A stretch of DNA of 64,000 bases from Microbacterium sp. Se63.02b (lineage in GTDB: Bacteria > Actinomycetota > Actinomycetes > Actinomycetales > Microbacteriaceae), in contig NZ_CP050453.1 of the NCBI RefSeq assembly GCF_014171575.1, forward strand, positions 2,108,001 through 2,172,000, given 5' to 3'. The translations under genes and the position numbers were made by a program. Of the stretch, positions 24,529 to 31,598 are shown in pieces; position 1 is the stretch's first letter; each line of letters opens with the position of its first letter. The notes beneath the pieces were generated by a model. The model made no database searches. It was not told where the DNA came from and saw only the letters and a list, made by a program, of their open reading frames with translations.

Positions 24529-25401
24529 TCACTTTGGCACCGGGATCGGCGTGAAGCCAGCCTGGGGCGAACCAATCTGCAGCTTCACGAGGGACTCCCT
24601 CTCCCGGAAGGCGTTCCAAGTGCGGAAGAGGTAGAAGAGCGCCTGGCCCGGCACGATGCGCCGGGAGGCGCCAGCCTGAAGGTCGTTGGACACCCGGCGC
24701 GCGAGTGTTAGGAATGGGTCACCAGGGCCGTTCTGGATGCCGTCACGGATCCGATTGAAGAACTCTGCCGTGTCATCGACGTCGAGCTTTGAGAACTCAA
24801 GGAATGCCACTCCGAGCGCGCTAACGGGCAGTCGAAGATACCGATACATGCCGCGGGCGTGACGGGCCGCGAACTCGATGTCGGGGATCGCCAGCACGGC
24901 GTCCGCAAGCTCGGACTTGGTGATGCCGGTACTTCCTCCAAGATTGGAAGCCGCGTGCTTTACATCACCAGCCTGGTACGCCGAGTACAGGCGTGCGATC
25001 GCACCCACGTCCTTCGCGTCCGCCCGGTCGGCGAGACCCGTGATTACGAGCATGTCGCCTGCGTTGCGTGCTGACCCGGAATCCAGGACGACGAGCGCAT
25101 CCTCGCTGATCCCTCGCACGACGAGCACCCAGGCACCCTTACCGGCTGCGACGATCGCCTGGCATCGGTTCTGGCCGTCGACGAGCTGTCCTGCTGTATC
25201 AAACTTGATCGCTTCGCCGGTGACGACCCAGCGGTCACTCTGGATGTCGCGCACGTAACCGTTGATGCGGCTCTTGCGCACGTTGCGGTTGTTGTCGATG
25301 TTCAGCGCGAGCCAACTCACTGCGAGTTCCGGTGTCACGAACACGTACTCAGCCGTTTCACCGCCAGGTCCTTGCGCGACGGTCGATGGTTGGTTCTTCA
25401 T
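24529..25401 (-). CDS. ParB/DGQxR-type protein at the right end of the element
   Basis: The 290-residue protein has a ParB/sulfiredoxin-like N-terminal domain (about 25-120). NIDNNRNVRKSRINGYVRDI, FDTAGQLVDGQNRCQAIVAA and a following VVLDSGSARNAGDM correspond to the DGQ(H/N)R-type nucleotide-binding site of phage and DndB-like proteins. The C-terminal 170 residues are helical. Related proteins occur in phages and integrative elements, and some have ATPase or nuclease activity; the activity here is not known. The ATG at 25399-25401 follows GGGGCAGG. Its leader runs into the right arm sites and attR. Confidence 0.7.
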   Translation of the reverse strand: MKNQPSTVAQGPGGETAEYVFVTPELAVSWLALNIDNNRNVRKSRINGYVRDIQSDRWVVTGEAIKFDTAGQLVDGQNRCQAIVAAGKGAWVLVVRGISEDALVVLDSGSARNAGDMLVITGLADRADAKDVGAIARLYSAYQAGDVKHAASNLGGSTGITKSELADAVLAIPDIEFAARHARGMYRYLRLPVSALGVAFLEFSKLDVDDTAEFFNRIRDGIQNGPGDPFLTLARRVSNDLQAGASRRIVPGQALFYLFRTWNAFRERESLVKLQIGSPQAGFTPIPVPK

Positions 25402-25497
25402 GGCCTGCCCCTGTCTGGGCGGAGCATCAGAAGGTCTCCGCCGTCGAGACACAGTTGTAACCAAGAAAGTTTCGGGCCGCACTATTGCCGGATCGTG

Positions 25498-25515
25498 TTG
25501 CCCAGATGTTGCCCA
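25498..25515 (+). promoter_or_regulatory. candidate integrase arm-binding repeats, right side
   Basis: TTGCCCA occurs at 25498-25504 and again at 25509-25515, eleven bases apart and ending 11 bp before the right att repeat. The same heptamer is beside the integrase gene at the other end. Confidence 0.45.
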
Positions 25516-25526
25516 CGCCCACCCGG

Positions 25527-25583
25527 GCACGAAAAAACCCCCGGAGAACCGGGGGTTTGTCTGTGCGCGATACTGGGATCGAA
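25527..25583. repeat. attR: right 57-bp copy of the attachment-site repeat
   Basis: This is identical to 9684-9740. It overlaps the 3' terminal 20 nucleotides of the intact tRNA-Val gene (25564-25583) and its terminator. Insertion therefore left the tRNA gene functional at this end. Confidence 0.93.
25531..25559 (-). terminator. rho-independent terminator of tRNA-Val(GAC)
   Basis: Read on the minus strand, CCCCCGG-TTCT-CCGGGGG is followed by a run of six T. It is part of the att repeat, so an identical copy sits in attL at 9688-9716. Confidence 0.85.
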
Positions 25584-25635
25584 CCAGTGACCTCTTCCGT
25601 GTCAGGGAAGCGCGCTACCGCTGCGCCAATCGCGC
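25564..25635 (-). tRNA. tRNA-Val(GAC), integration target
   Basis: The cloverleaf is complete: acceptor GCGCGAT/ATCGCGC, D arm with GCGC stem, anticodon arm CTTCC-CTGACAC-GGAAG (anticodon GAC), and T arm ACTGG-TTCGATC-CCAGT. The discriminator is A and CCA is not encoded. The 3' 20 nucleotides form part of the att core. Confidence 0.96.
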
Positions 25636-25662
25636 CCGTTGGGGCTATTCAGTTTTCCCGTG

Positions 25663-25733
25663 AGGTGGCGACGGGATTCGAACCCGTGTAAACGGCTTTG
25701 CAGGCCGGTGCCTAGCCGCTCGGCCACGCCACC
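25663..25733 (-). tRNA. tRNA-Cys(GCA)
   Basis: The acceptor stem is GGTGGCG/CGCCACC with discriminator T. The anticodon loop CTGCAAA gives GCA, and the T arm ACGGG-TTCGAAT-CCCGT pairs fully. CCA is not encoded. Confidence 0.96.
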
Positions 25734-25787
25734 GTGTGGATTGACCCCACGTGCCGCGGATCTTCGACAGAAGACCTGCTGCACTCG

Positions 25788-25860
25788 AGCGGATGACGAG
25801 ACTCGAACTCGCGACCCCAACCTTGGCAAGGTTGTGCGCTACCAACTGCGCTACATCCGC
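25788..25860 (-). tRNA. tRNA-Gly(GCC)
   Basis: The acceptor stem is GCGGATG/CATCCGC with discriminator T. The anticodon arm CAACC-TTGCCAA-GGTTG gives GCC, and the T arm is GCGAG-TTCGAGT-CTCGT with one G-T pair. It is first of three tRNAs in this minus-strand cluster. Confidence 0.96.
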
Positions 25861-26011
25861 ATTTCATTCCCGGTTGTCCCGGGCACTCATGAAACATTAG
25901 CCGAAGATCTGCCCTTCGCCAAACCGGCAGCGATTCTCGCGCGTGTCTCTCAGACTGGTCAACAGGGCGCCACGGCGTCGGGTAGTATCGGGTGACGTAC
26001 CCCACGGGTAT

Positions 26012-26084
26012 GGGCGATTGGCGCAGTTGGTAGCGCGCTTCCTTCACACGGAAGAGGTCATCGGTTCGAGTCCGGTATCGCCCA
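26012..26084 (+). tRNA. tRNA-Val(CAC)
   Basis: The acceptor stem is GGGCGAT/ATCGCCC with discriminator A, followed by an encoded CCA at 26085-26087. The anticodon arm CTTCC-TTCACAC-GGAAG gives CAC. It is divergent from the Val-Cys-Gly cluster across 151 bp that hold no gene. Nothing is seen in 26088-26245. Confidence 0.96.
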
Positions 26085-26245
26085 CCACGACTACTCCCCC
26101 GGCACGGAAACGGCCCCGGATCACCCGCCCGCAGTCATACCGCGGTACGACGCGGAGGGCGGCGATCGGCACCGTGGAATGTCGATCACCCCTCGTGCAC
26201 CGCCGTAGCCTCGAAGGCAGACGACAGCAGGGAGCAGGAGGACCG

Positions 26246-26610
26246 ATGATGGAGATCGCAGGCGCCGGCGTCATGGTGTTGTTCGGGGCAGCCCTGCTCT
26301 GGTGGGCCCGCGCGAGCCGTCGCGGCACCTTCCCGCGGCAGCGGATACTCGGGTACCGGACGTCGCGCACACTCCGCGACGGCGACGCCTGGGTCTCCGC
26401 TCATCGGGCGATGGCGCCCCTGCTCTTCGTCGCCGGAGGCGGGTCGTCCTGGCCGCACTCGCCGCCGCGACCGCGGTCCTGGTCGGGCACGCGGATGTCG
26501 GTCGAGTACTGCTCGGCGGCGCAGTCGTGTGGGGGCTGGTCTTAGTTATCGGGTCCGCACTTCCGGCCGCCTCGGCAGCCCGGTCCACCCGGGACACGTC
26601 GGGGTCGTAG
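26246..26610 (+). CDS. SdpI/YfhL-type small membrane protein (apparent frameshift)
   Basis: The protein has a first membrane helix (GAGVMVLFGAALLWWARA), the SdpI-family loop with GYRTSRTLRDGDAWVSAHR, and two more helices (LLFVAGG..., then VVWGLVLVIGSAL). Family members include the SdpC immunity protein of Bacillus, but most are of unknown function. AGGAGG precedes ATGATG at 26246/26249. The frame breaks at GGG 26441-26443. Adding one G joins FVAGG to VVLAALAAATAV and gives about 121 residues ending at TAG 26608-26610. Confidence 0.75.
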
Positions 26611-26615
26611 TCACC

Positions 26616-28280
26616 TCAGGCGATGCGCCCGCCTCCCGGCCGCGCGACCCGGAGCCAGCGGTAGCCGTACGCCGGCACCTCCAAGACCACCTCGCCATCT
26701 GCGTCCGGAGCCGAGCGCTCGGACTCGAGCAGACCGACGAGTTCGGTCCCCTCCGGTTCGCTCTCGAGCCGGAACCTCACGGTCGCCGGCACCTCAGCGA
26801 AGTTGTGCACCGCGATGAGCCTGCCGACATCCGCCGTGAGCGAGTGCACGAGCACGGCATCGGCAGCCTGCTCTATCACCGCGAACTCCCCCCAGCCGAG
26901 CTCGGGTGAGACCCGATAGCGCGCGGCGAGCTCGCGGATGAAATGCAGCATCGACCCTCGATCGTCGAGCTGGTCCGCGACGTTGACATGCTCCGGCGCG
27001 TATCCGTCAGCGGGAGGGCGCGACGCCAGGCGCGACGGCGCCGCATCCGAGAACCCTCCGTTGCGCCCGGGCGACCACTGCATCGGGGTCCGCACCGCCT
27101 CCCTGCCCTCCACCTCGGTGTTCTCCCCCATCGCGATCTCCTCGCCGTAGAAGAGCACGGGGGTTCCGGGCAGGGTGAAGAGCAGGCTGTACGCCATCCG
27201 GATGCGTCGCGGGTCGCCTTCGAGCATCGGGGGAAGACGACGAGTGATACCGCGACCGAAAACGCGTTGCCTCTCATCGGGTGCGAGCGCCTCGAAGACC
27301 TCCTGCCGTTCCGCATCATCCAGCTTGTCGAGCGTCAGTTCGTCGTGGTTGCGCAGGAAGTTCGCCCACTGTACCTCGGGCCCAAGCGCGGGCCGCGCGG
27401 TCAGCGCCTCGATCAATGCAGCAGGCTGCCTCCGCACGAGCGACAGGTACAACGCCTGCATCGCCACGAAGTCGAACTGCATGGTGAGTTCGTCGCCGTC
27501 GGATCCCCCGAAGTAGTCGATCTGCTCGCGATACGGGAGATTCACCTCGCCCAGCAGCACGGCCTCACTGGACCGCCTCTGGAGGAACCGTCGGATGTCG
27601 CGCAGCAGCTCATGCGGATCGGGGATGTCCGCTCCGCGTGGGACCTCGAGGAGGAAAGGCACCGCGTCGACGCGGAATCCGGACACTCCCAGTTGCAGCC
27701 AGAACCCGATCACCTTCGCGATCTCGTCGCGCACGGCCGGGTTGGCGATGTTGAGGTCGGGCTGGTGCTCATAGAAGCTGTGCTGGTACCACTGCCCTGA
27801 CGCCTCGTCCTTCGTCCAGATGCCGTCGGCCTGCCCGGGGAACACCGCGTTCTTCTGCCCCTTCGGCGGGGCGTCGTCCCGCCAGACGTAGTAGTCGCGA
27901 TAGGGCGAAGACACGCTGCGCTTCGCCGCGAGGAACCACGGGTGCCGATCCGAGGTGTGATTGATCACGAGGTCGACGATCACCCGCATGCCGCGATCCC
28001 GTGCCGTGCGGATCACCTCGACGAAGTCGCCGTGATCGCCCAGTCGCGGATCCACACCATAGAAGTCGCTCACGTCATAGCCGTCGTCGCGGTCGGGGGT
28101 CGGGTAGAACGGCATCAGCCAGAGGCACGTCACCCCCAGCTGCGCGAGGTAGTCGATCCGCTGCGCCAGGCCGCGGAGGTCGCCCACCCCATCGCCGTCC
28201 GTGTCGAGGAACGTCTCCACATCGAGGCAGTACACGACCGCGGTCTTCCACCAGAGGTCGCTCGTGTCCGTGATCTTCAC
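26616..28280 (-). CDS. GH13 alpha-amylase family enzyme, trehalose-synthase-like
   Basis: The 554-residue protein is a TIM-barrel glycoside hydrolase related to maltose-trehalose isomerases. The barrel starts VYCLDVETFLDTDGDGVGDL. The catalytic nucleophile is in GFRVDAVP, the acid/base in LLGEVNL and the third carboxylate in NHDE. The C-terminal beta domain starts at about 480. Compared with standard TreS it is a little short, so substrate and product are uncertain. The GTG at 28278-28280 overlaps the stop of the flavin oxidoreductase (GTGA), so the pair is coupled. Confidence 0.85.
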   Translation of the reverse strand: MKITDTSDLWWKTAVVYCLDVETFLDTDGDGVGDLRGLAQRIDYLAQLGVTCLWLMPFYPTPDRDDGYDVSDFYGVDPRLGDHGDFVEVIRTARDRGMRVIVDLVINHTSDRHPWFLAAKRSVSSPYRDYYVWRDDAPPKGQKNAVFPGQADGIWTKDEASGQWYQHSFYEHQPDLNIANPAVRDEIAKVIGFWLQLGVSGFRVDAVPFLLEVPRGADIPDPHELLRDIRRFLQRRSSEAVLLGEVNLPYREQIDYFGGSDGDELTMQFDFVAMQALYLSLVRRQPAALIEALTARPALGPEVQWANFLRNHDELTLDKLDDAERQEVFEALAPDERQRVFGRGITRRLPPMLEGDPRRIRMAYSLLFTLPGTPVLFYGEEIAMGENTEVEGREAVRTPMQWSPGRNGGFSDAAPSRLASRPPADGYAPEHVNVADQLDDRGSMLHFIRELAARYRVSPELGWGEFAVIEQAADAVLVHSLTADVGRLIAVHNFAEVPATVRFRLESEPEGTELVGLLESERSAPDADGEVVLEVPAYGYRWLRVARPGGGRIA

Positions 28281-29242
28281 AGTCGTCCCTTCAACGCGGG
28301 GATGAGGTCGGAGTGCGCGAAGCGGAGGAAGCCCGCCTGCTCCTGCCCGACGTGATGCAGGTAGAGGCGGTCGAATCCGACCGCCACCAGCTCGGCGATC
28401 CGATCGACCAGGGACGACGCGTCGTGATCGATCAGGACGGCGCCTCGGAGAGCGGTCTCATCCACCGCCCCGACCGCCTCGTCGAACTCCTCCGGCTGCT
28501 CGATGTTCCACGTCAGGGGCGGGGCGAGCACGCCGTTGCGCCACTGCTCACGTGCGAGCGCGAACGCCTCCGCATCGGTGGACGCCCAGCTGAGGTGCAG
28601 CTGAAGAGAACAGGGACCGGTGCCGCCGGCGGAGCGGTATGCCTCGACGACGCGTCGCAGCACCGAGGGCGGCTGGGCGACCGTGACGAGCCCATCGGCC
28701 CACGACGCCGACCATGCCGCGGTCTCGGCGCTCACTGCGGTCGCGAACAGGGGCGGCGGCTGCGCCGGGAGGCTCCAGAGTCTCGCCCGATGCGCGCGGA
28801 CGTGGCCGTCATGGCTGACCTCTTCGCCTCGGAGCAGACGACGGATGATGCCGACGCTCTCTCCCAGGCGTTCATTGCGCACCGACTTCGCGGGCCACCC
28901 GTCACCCGTCACATGTTCGTTCATGGCTTCTCCGCTGCCGAGCGCGGCCCAGAACCGCCCGGGGAACATCTCCTCGAGCGTCGCGAACGCCTGGGCGACC
29001 ACGACGGGGTGGTAGCGCTGTCCCGGCGCGTTGACCATGCCGATCGGGAATGCCGTGCGCGCCAGAGCGGCAGCGATCCAACTCAAGGCGAAACCCGACT
29101 CGCCCTGTTCCGGCAGCCAGGGCGAGAGGTGATCGGAGCACATCGCACCGTCGAAGCCCGCGTCCTCCGCCGCCACGACCGCCTCCAGCAGTGCACTCGG
29201 CGGAATCTGCTCGTGCGAGGCGTGGAATCCGATGAAGACCAT
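28277..29242 (-). CDS. LLM-class flavin-dependent oxidoreductase (TIGR03885-like)
   Basis: This 321-residue TIM-barrel protein belongs to the luciferase-like monooxygenase/F420 superfamily: IGFHASHEQIPPSALL, CSDHLSPWLPEQG and FWAALGSGEAMNEHVTGDGW are characteristic of the subgroup described as probable non-F420 flavinoid oxidoreductase (TIGR03885). The substrate is not known. Translational coupling to the trehalose-synthase-like gene matches the pairing I recall for this subgroup in actinobacteria. Confidence 0.82.
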   Translation of the reverse strand: MVFIGFHASHEQIPPSALLEAVVAAEDAGFDGAMCSDHLSPWLPEQGESGFALSWIAAALARTAFPIGMVNAPGQRYHPVVVAQAFATLEEMFPGRFWAALGSGEAMNEHVTGDGWPAKSVRNERLGESVGIIRRLLRGEEVSHDGHVRAHRARLWSLPAQPPPLFATAVSAETAAWSASWADGLVTVAQPPSVLRRVVEAYRSAGGTGPCSLQLHLSWASTDAEAFALAREQWRNGVLAPPLTWNIEQPEEFDEAVGAVDETALRGAVLIDHDASSLVDRIAELVAVGFDRLYLHHVGQEQAGFLRFAHSDLIPALKGRL

Positions 29243-29318
29243 GCGCCGAGTCTGCCGACCGCCGCCCGGTTCTCCGTGGTGGTTGACAGGAGCCGTCGAG
29301 GAGTGGCAGCGGGTGGAG

Positions 29319-30407
29319 TCAGCCGAGGGTCAGGCGGAGCACCCGGTCGTCCCCTGGTCGCGGGTCACCGCGCCCATCCGTGTTGTTCGTGAGCATCCAC
29401 ACGACTCCGTCGGGGGCCACCACCACGTCACGCAGCCGCCCGTACACGCCCGTCACATGCTCGTGGGAAGCAGCCAGATCGTCCAACGGAGTCTCACGAA
29501 TCCTCTCGCCCCGCAGGTTCGCGATGAAGAGGCGCCCGTCCGTGATCGCGATGCCGCTCGGGCTGGCGTCGGACGGCGACCACTGCTGGACAGGATCGAT
29601 GAAGCCCGGCCGATCGGCGATGCCCTCCACGTCGGGCCACCCGTAGTCGCTGCCTGCCTCGATCACGTTCAGCTCGTCCCAGGTGTCCTGACCGAACTCG
29701 CTCGCGTACATCGTCCCGTCGTCGTCCCATGCGAGTCCCTGCGGGTTGCGGTGCCCGTAGCTGTAGACGGGCGATCCCTCGAAAGGATTGTCGGCGGGGA
29801 TCGATCCCGTCGGCGCGATGCGGAGGATCTTCCCCGCGAGCGACTCCAGATCCTGCGCACTCCGACGGTCTCCGGCATCCCCCGTCGTCACGTAGAGCAT
29901 TCTGTCGGGACCGAATGCGATCCGTCCGCCGTTGTGGTTCGTCCCTGCGGGGATGCCGGACAGGATCGTCTCGGACTTGCCGAGTTCGAGCGCCCCGGCG
30001 GCTCCGCTCACGACGAAACGCTGGACACGGTTGCCGGCCGCCGTCGTGGAGTAGGCGTACAGCCTGTCGTCGCGCACGGCGATCCCCAACAGCCCTCCTT
30101 CTCCACGCGTCTCCACGCCGGCGATCTCCCCGACCTCGCGAATCGTGCCGTCTGCGGTGAGTTCCACGATCCGCGCGCTGTCGCGTTCGCTGATCAATGC
30201 GGTGCCGTCGTGGAAGGCGATGGACCATGGCGCCGCCAGGCCGTCCGCGATCGTGACCTCCTGCAGCGAACGCGACTCACCGGCGGTCGTCGACGGAGCG
30301 GGCGACGGCAGCGGCACGGGGTCGGGAAGAGCGCACGCGGCGAGGAGGCCGGCGACGGCAGACACCGTGAGGAACGCGGCCCATCCGCGGCGACCCGTCA
30401 TCGTCAT
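29319..30407 (-). CDS. PQQ-dependent glucose/sorbosone dehydrogenase family lipoprotein
   Basis: The 362-residue protein has a signal peptide with lipobox LLAAC (cysteine near residue 25) and a six-bladed beta-propeller. Family landmarks are TNHNGGRIAFGPD (calcium/PQQ site region), GHRNPQGLAW and SDYGWPDVEG. It should be anchored outside the membrane and oxidise an aldose, if PQQ is available; no PQQ synthesis genes are in this window. I chose the ATG at 30405-30407 (GGAG five bases upstream); ATG 30401 is also possible. It is divergent from the GIY-YIG gene across 129 bp. Confidence 0.85.
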   Translation of the reverse strand: MTMTGRRGWAAFLTVSAVAGLLAACALPDPVPLPSPAPSTTAGESRSLQEVTIADGLAAPWSIAFHDGTALISERDSARIVELTADGTIREVGEIAGVETRGEGGLLGIAVRDDRLYAYSTTAAGNRVQRFVVSGAAGALELGKSETILSGIPAGTNHNGGRIAFGPDRMLYVTTGDAGDRRSAQDLESLAGKILRIAPTGSIPADNPFEGSPVYSYGHRNPQGLAWDDDGTMYASEFGQDTWDELNVIEAGSDYGWPDVEGIADRPGFIDPVQQWSPSDASPSGIAITDGRLFIANLRGERIRETPLDDLAASHEHVTGVYGRLRDVVVAPDGVVWMLTNNTDGRGDPRPGDDRVLRLTLG

Positions 30408-30536
30408 CCTGGCTCCGTCCCTGGCGCTGACGTGGTCCACGCCCGCTTCGACCCTAGGCTCGCGGCACGCTGCGCGGAAGGTGTCTCGACGCAGCATTCT
30501 TCCGTCGGTGTCCGAGGTCGGTCGTAGGGTGCGACC

Positions 30537-30962
30537 GTGGCCATGCAACGCACCCTTCCCGGTCCGTGTCCGCTGTGCGCGAGCACGACGGGCACGCATA
30601 TCGACGACGCGTGGTACTGCGCCCTGTGCGGGTGGCGCTACGGCGACGCGCCCGACCCCGAACTCCCTCTCCCGCGCGTCGACGTGGTCTACTACATCCG
30701 TTTCGACCGTCGGGTGAAGATCGGCACGAGCCGCCGTCCGCGTCAGCGACTCTCGAGCATCCGCCACGACGAAGTGCTGGCCTTCGAGCAGGGCGGGCGG
30801 GCGCTCGAGCAGCAGCGGCATCGGGAGTTCGCGGCGCTCCGGGAGGGCGGCGAATGGTTCACGTACTCGAGTGAGGTCCGCACGCACGTCGCCGAGTTGC
30901 GCCGAGCGGGCGATCCCTGGCAGCTGTACGCCCGATGGTTCAGCTCCGCGTTGCGCGGCTGA
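30537..30962 (+). CDS. GIY-YIG/T5orf172-type nuclease-like protein with an N-terminal zinc ribbon
   Basis: The 141-residue protein begins with a zinc ribbon (CPLC ... WYCALCGW, about 10-38). It continues with a T5orf172/Mug113-like GIY-YIG variant: VYYIRFDRRVKIGTSRRPRQ, then LEQQRHREFAALREGGEWF. The family is linked to nuclease activity, often in phage or stress settings; the active-site glutamate equivalent is in LEQQRH. The start is the GTG at 30537 or the ATG at 30543. A 16-bp inverted repeat follows. Confidence 0.72.
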   Translation: MAMQRTLPGPCPLCASTTGTHIDDAWYCALCGWRYGDAPDPELPLPRVDVVYYIRFDRRVKIGTSRRPRQRLSSIRHDEVLAFEQGGRALEQQRHREFAALREGGEWFTYSSEVRTHVAELRRAGDPWQLYARWFSSALRG

Positions 30963-30973
30963 CCACGTATGAC

Positions 30974-31017
30974 GATGCCGGGTGACGGCTCGGAGAAGTC
31001 CCGTCACCCGGCATCGC
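30974..31017. terminator. bidirectional 16-bp hairpin terminator
   Basis: CGATGCCGGGTGACGG (30974-30989) pairs perfectly with 31002-31017 around a 12-base loop. It lies between the convergent GIY-YIG and SPW genes and probably ends both transcripts. Confidence 0.75.
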
Positions 31018-31029
31018 GTCTCGCGGAGA

Positions 31030-31416
31030 TCAGGCGGTGGCTGCGCGCCCCCGCGTCGTCGCCGGCTGCGGCTGCGAGAACAGCACGACGACGATCACGG
31101 CAGCGCCGACGACGACGTGCGGCAACCACACGTTCAGCGCCTCGTCAGCGAAGCCGAACAACCACGGGGACAGCGCCAGGAAGAGGCTCGCGACGATGTC
31201 GAACACGAGGTGCACGGGCATCGGGATGAACCCGAACGGGCCCCACTCGTACTTCGTGAAGAGGCTGTAGACGATCAACCCGACGCCGAGCACGATCGGG
31301 ATGACGACGGCGGCACCGCCGACGTTGGCGAAGCCGAAGAGCCAGGGTGCGGCGATCAGCGCGATGCCGACGATGTAGTCGAGGACTCCGTGGACCTTGG
31401 TGGGGATGAAGCGCAT
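31030..31416 (-). CDS. SPW-repeat membrane protein
   Basis: The 128-residue protein has four membrane helices in two tandem halves. Each half carries the motif: IAAPWLFGFAN in the first and LSPWLFGFADE in the second, the hallmark of the SPW family (PF03779). The function is unknown; members are short membrane proteins of bacteria. It is divergent from the ABC importer across 182 bp. Confidence 0.85.
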   Translation of the reverse strand: MRFIPTKVHGVLDYIVGIALIAAPWLFGFANVGGAAVVIPIVLGVGLIVYSLFTKYEWGPFGFIPMPVHLVFDIVASLFLALSPWLFGFADEALNVWLPHVVVGAAVIVVVLFSQPQPATTRGRAATA

Positions 31417-31485
31417 GATTCCTCCTTGTGTGGCGTCGCTCAGCGCGACTCACCACTGGTTCGGCGCACGCGCCGGATCGGATTG

Positions 31486-31494
31486 CCCCCCCCC
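31486..31494 (+). repeat. run of nine C in the leader of the ABC importer
   Basis: A C9 run lies 105 bp before the substrate-binding protein start, between it and the SPW gene. It is non-coding. Such a run can vary in length by slippage and is also a likely place for sequencing error. Confidence 0.6.
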
Positions 31495-31598
31495 GGTTTC
31501 CGAATATGACGGCGGCGCGATCTCGGAGGTCCGCGGAATCGATAGATTCGAGAGCAGGTGCTGCCCGTGCACCTCACCCGAACCCCTGGAGCAACAAA

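Larger units (their letters stand above)
9684..25583. mobile_element. 15.9-kb phage-like integrative element in tRNA-Val(GAC)
   Basis: The element is bounded by a perfect 57-bp direct repeat that covers the 3' end of a tRNA-Val gene. It starts with a tyrosine recombinase next to attL. Inside are an excisionase-like gene, regulators, a replication-initiator-like gene, tape measure protein and accessory genes. The intact tRNA is at the right end. Terminase, portal, capsid, head-tail and lysis genes were looked for and not recognised. The genes are less GC-extreme in codon use than their chromosomal neighbours. It is best described as a satellite or reduced prophage with its own replication module; an integrative plasmid-like element with captured tail genes is the alternative. 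Confidence 0.9.

Noticed and set aside
9684..25583. Complete active prophage
   Set aside because: No head, packaging, distal tail or lysis genes are recognisable, and 15.9 kb is too short for a siphophage with a tail of the implied length.
31495..31598. TPP riboswitch before the NMT1/THI5-like importer
   Set aside because: I looked for the CTGAGA/ACCTG core and found no matching arrangement.
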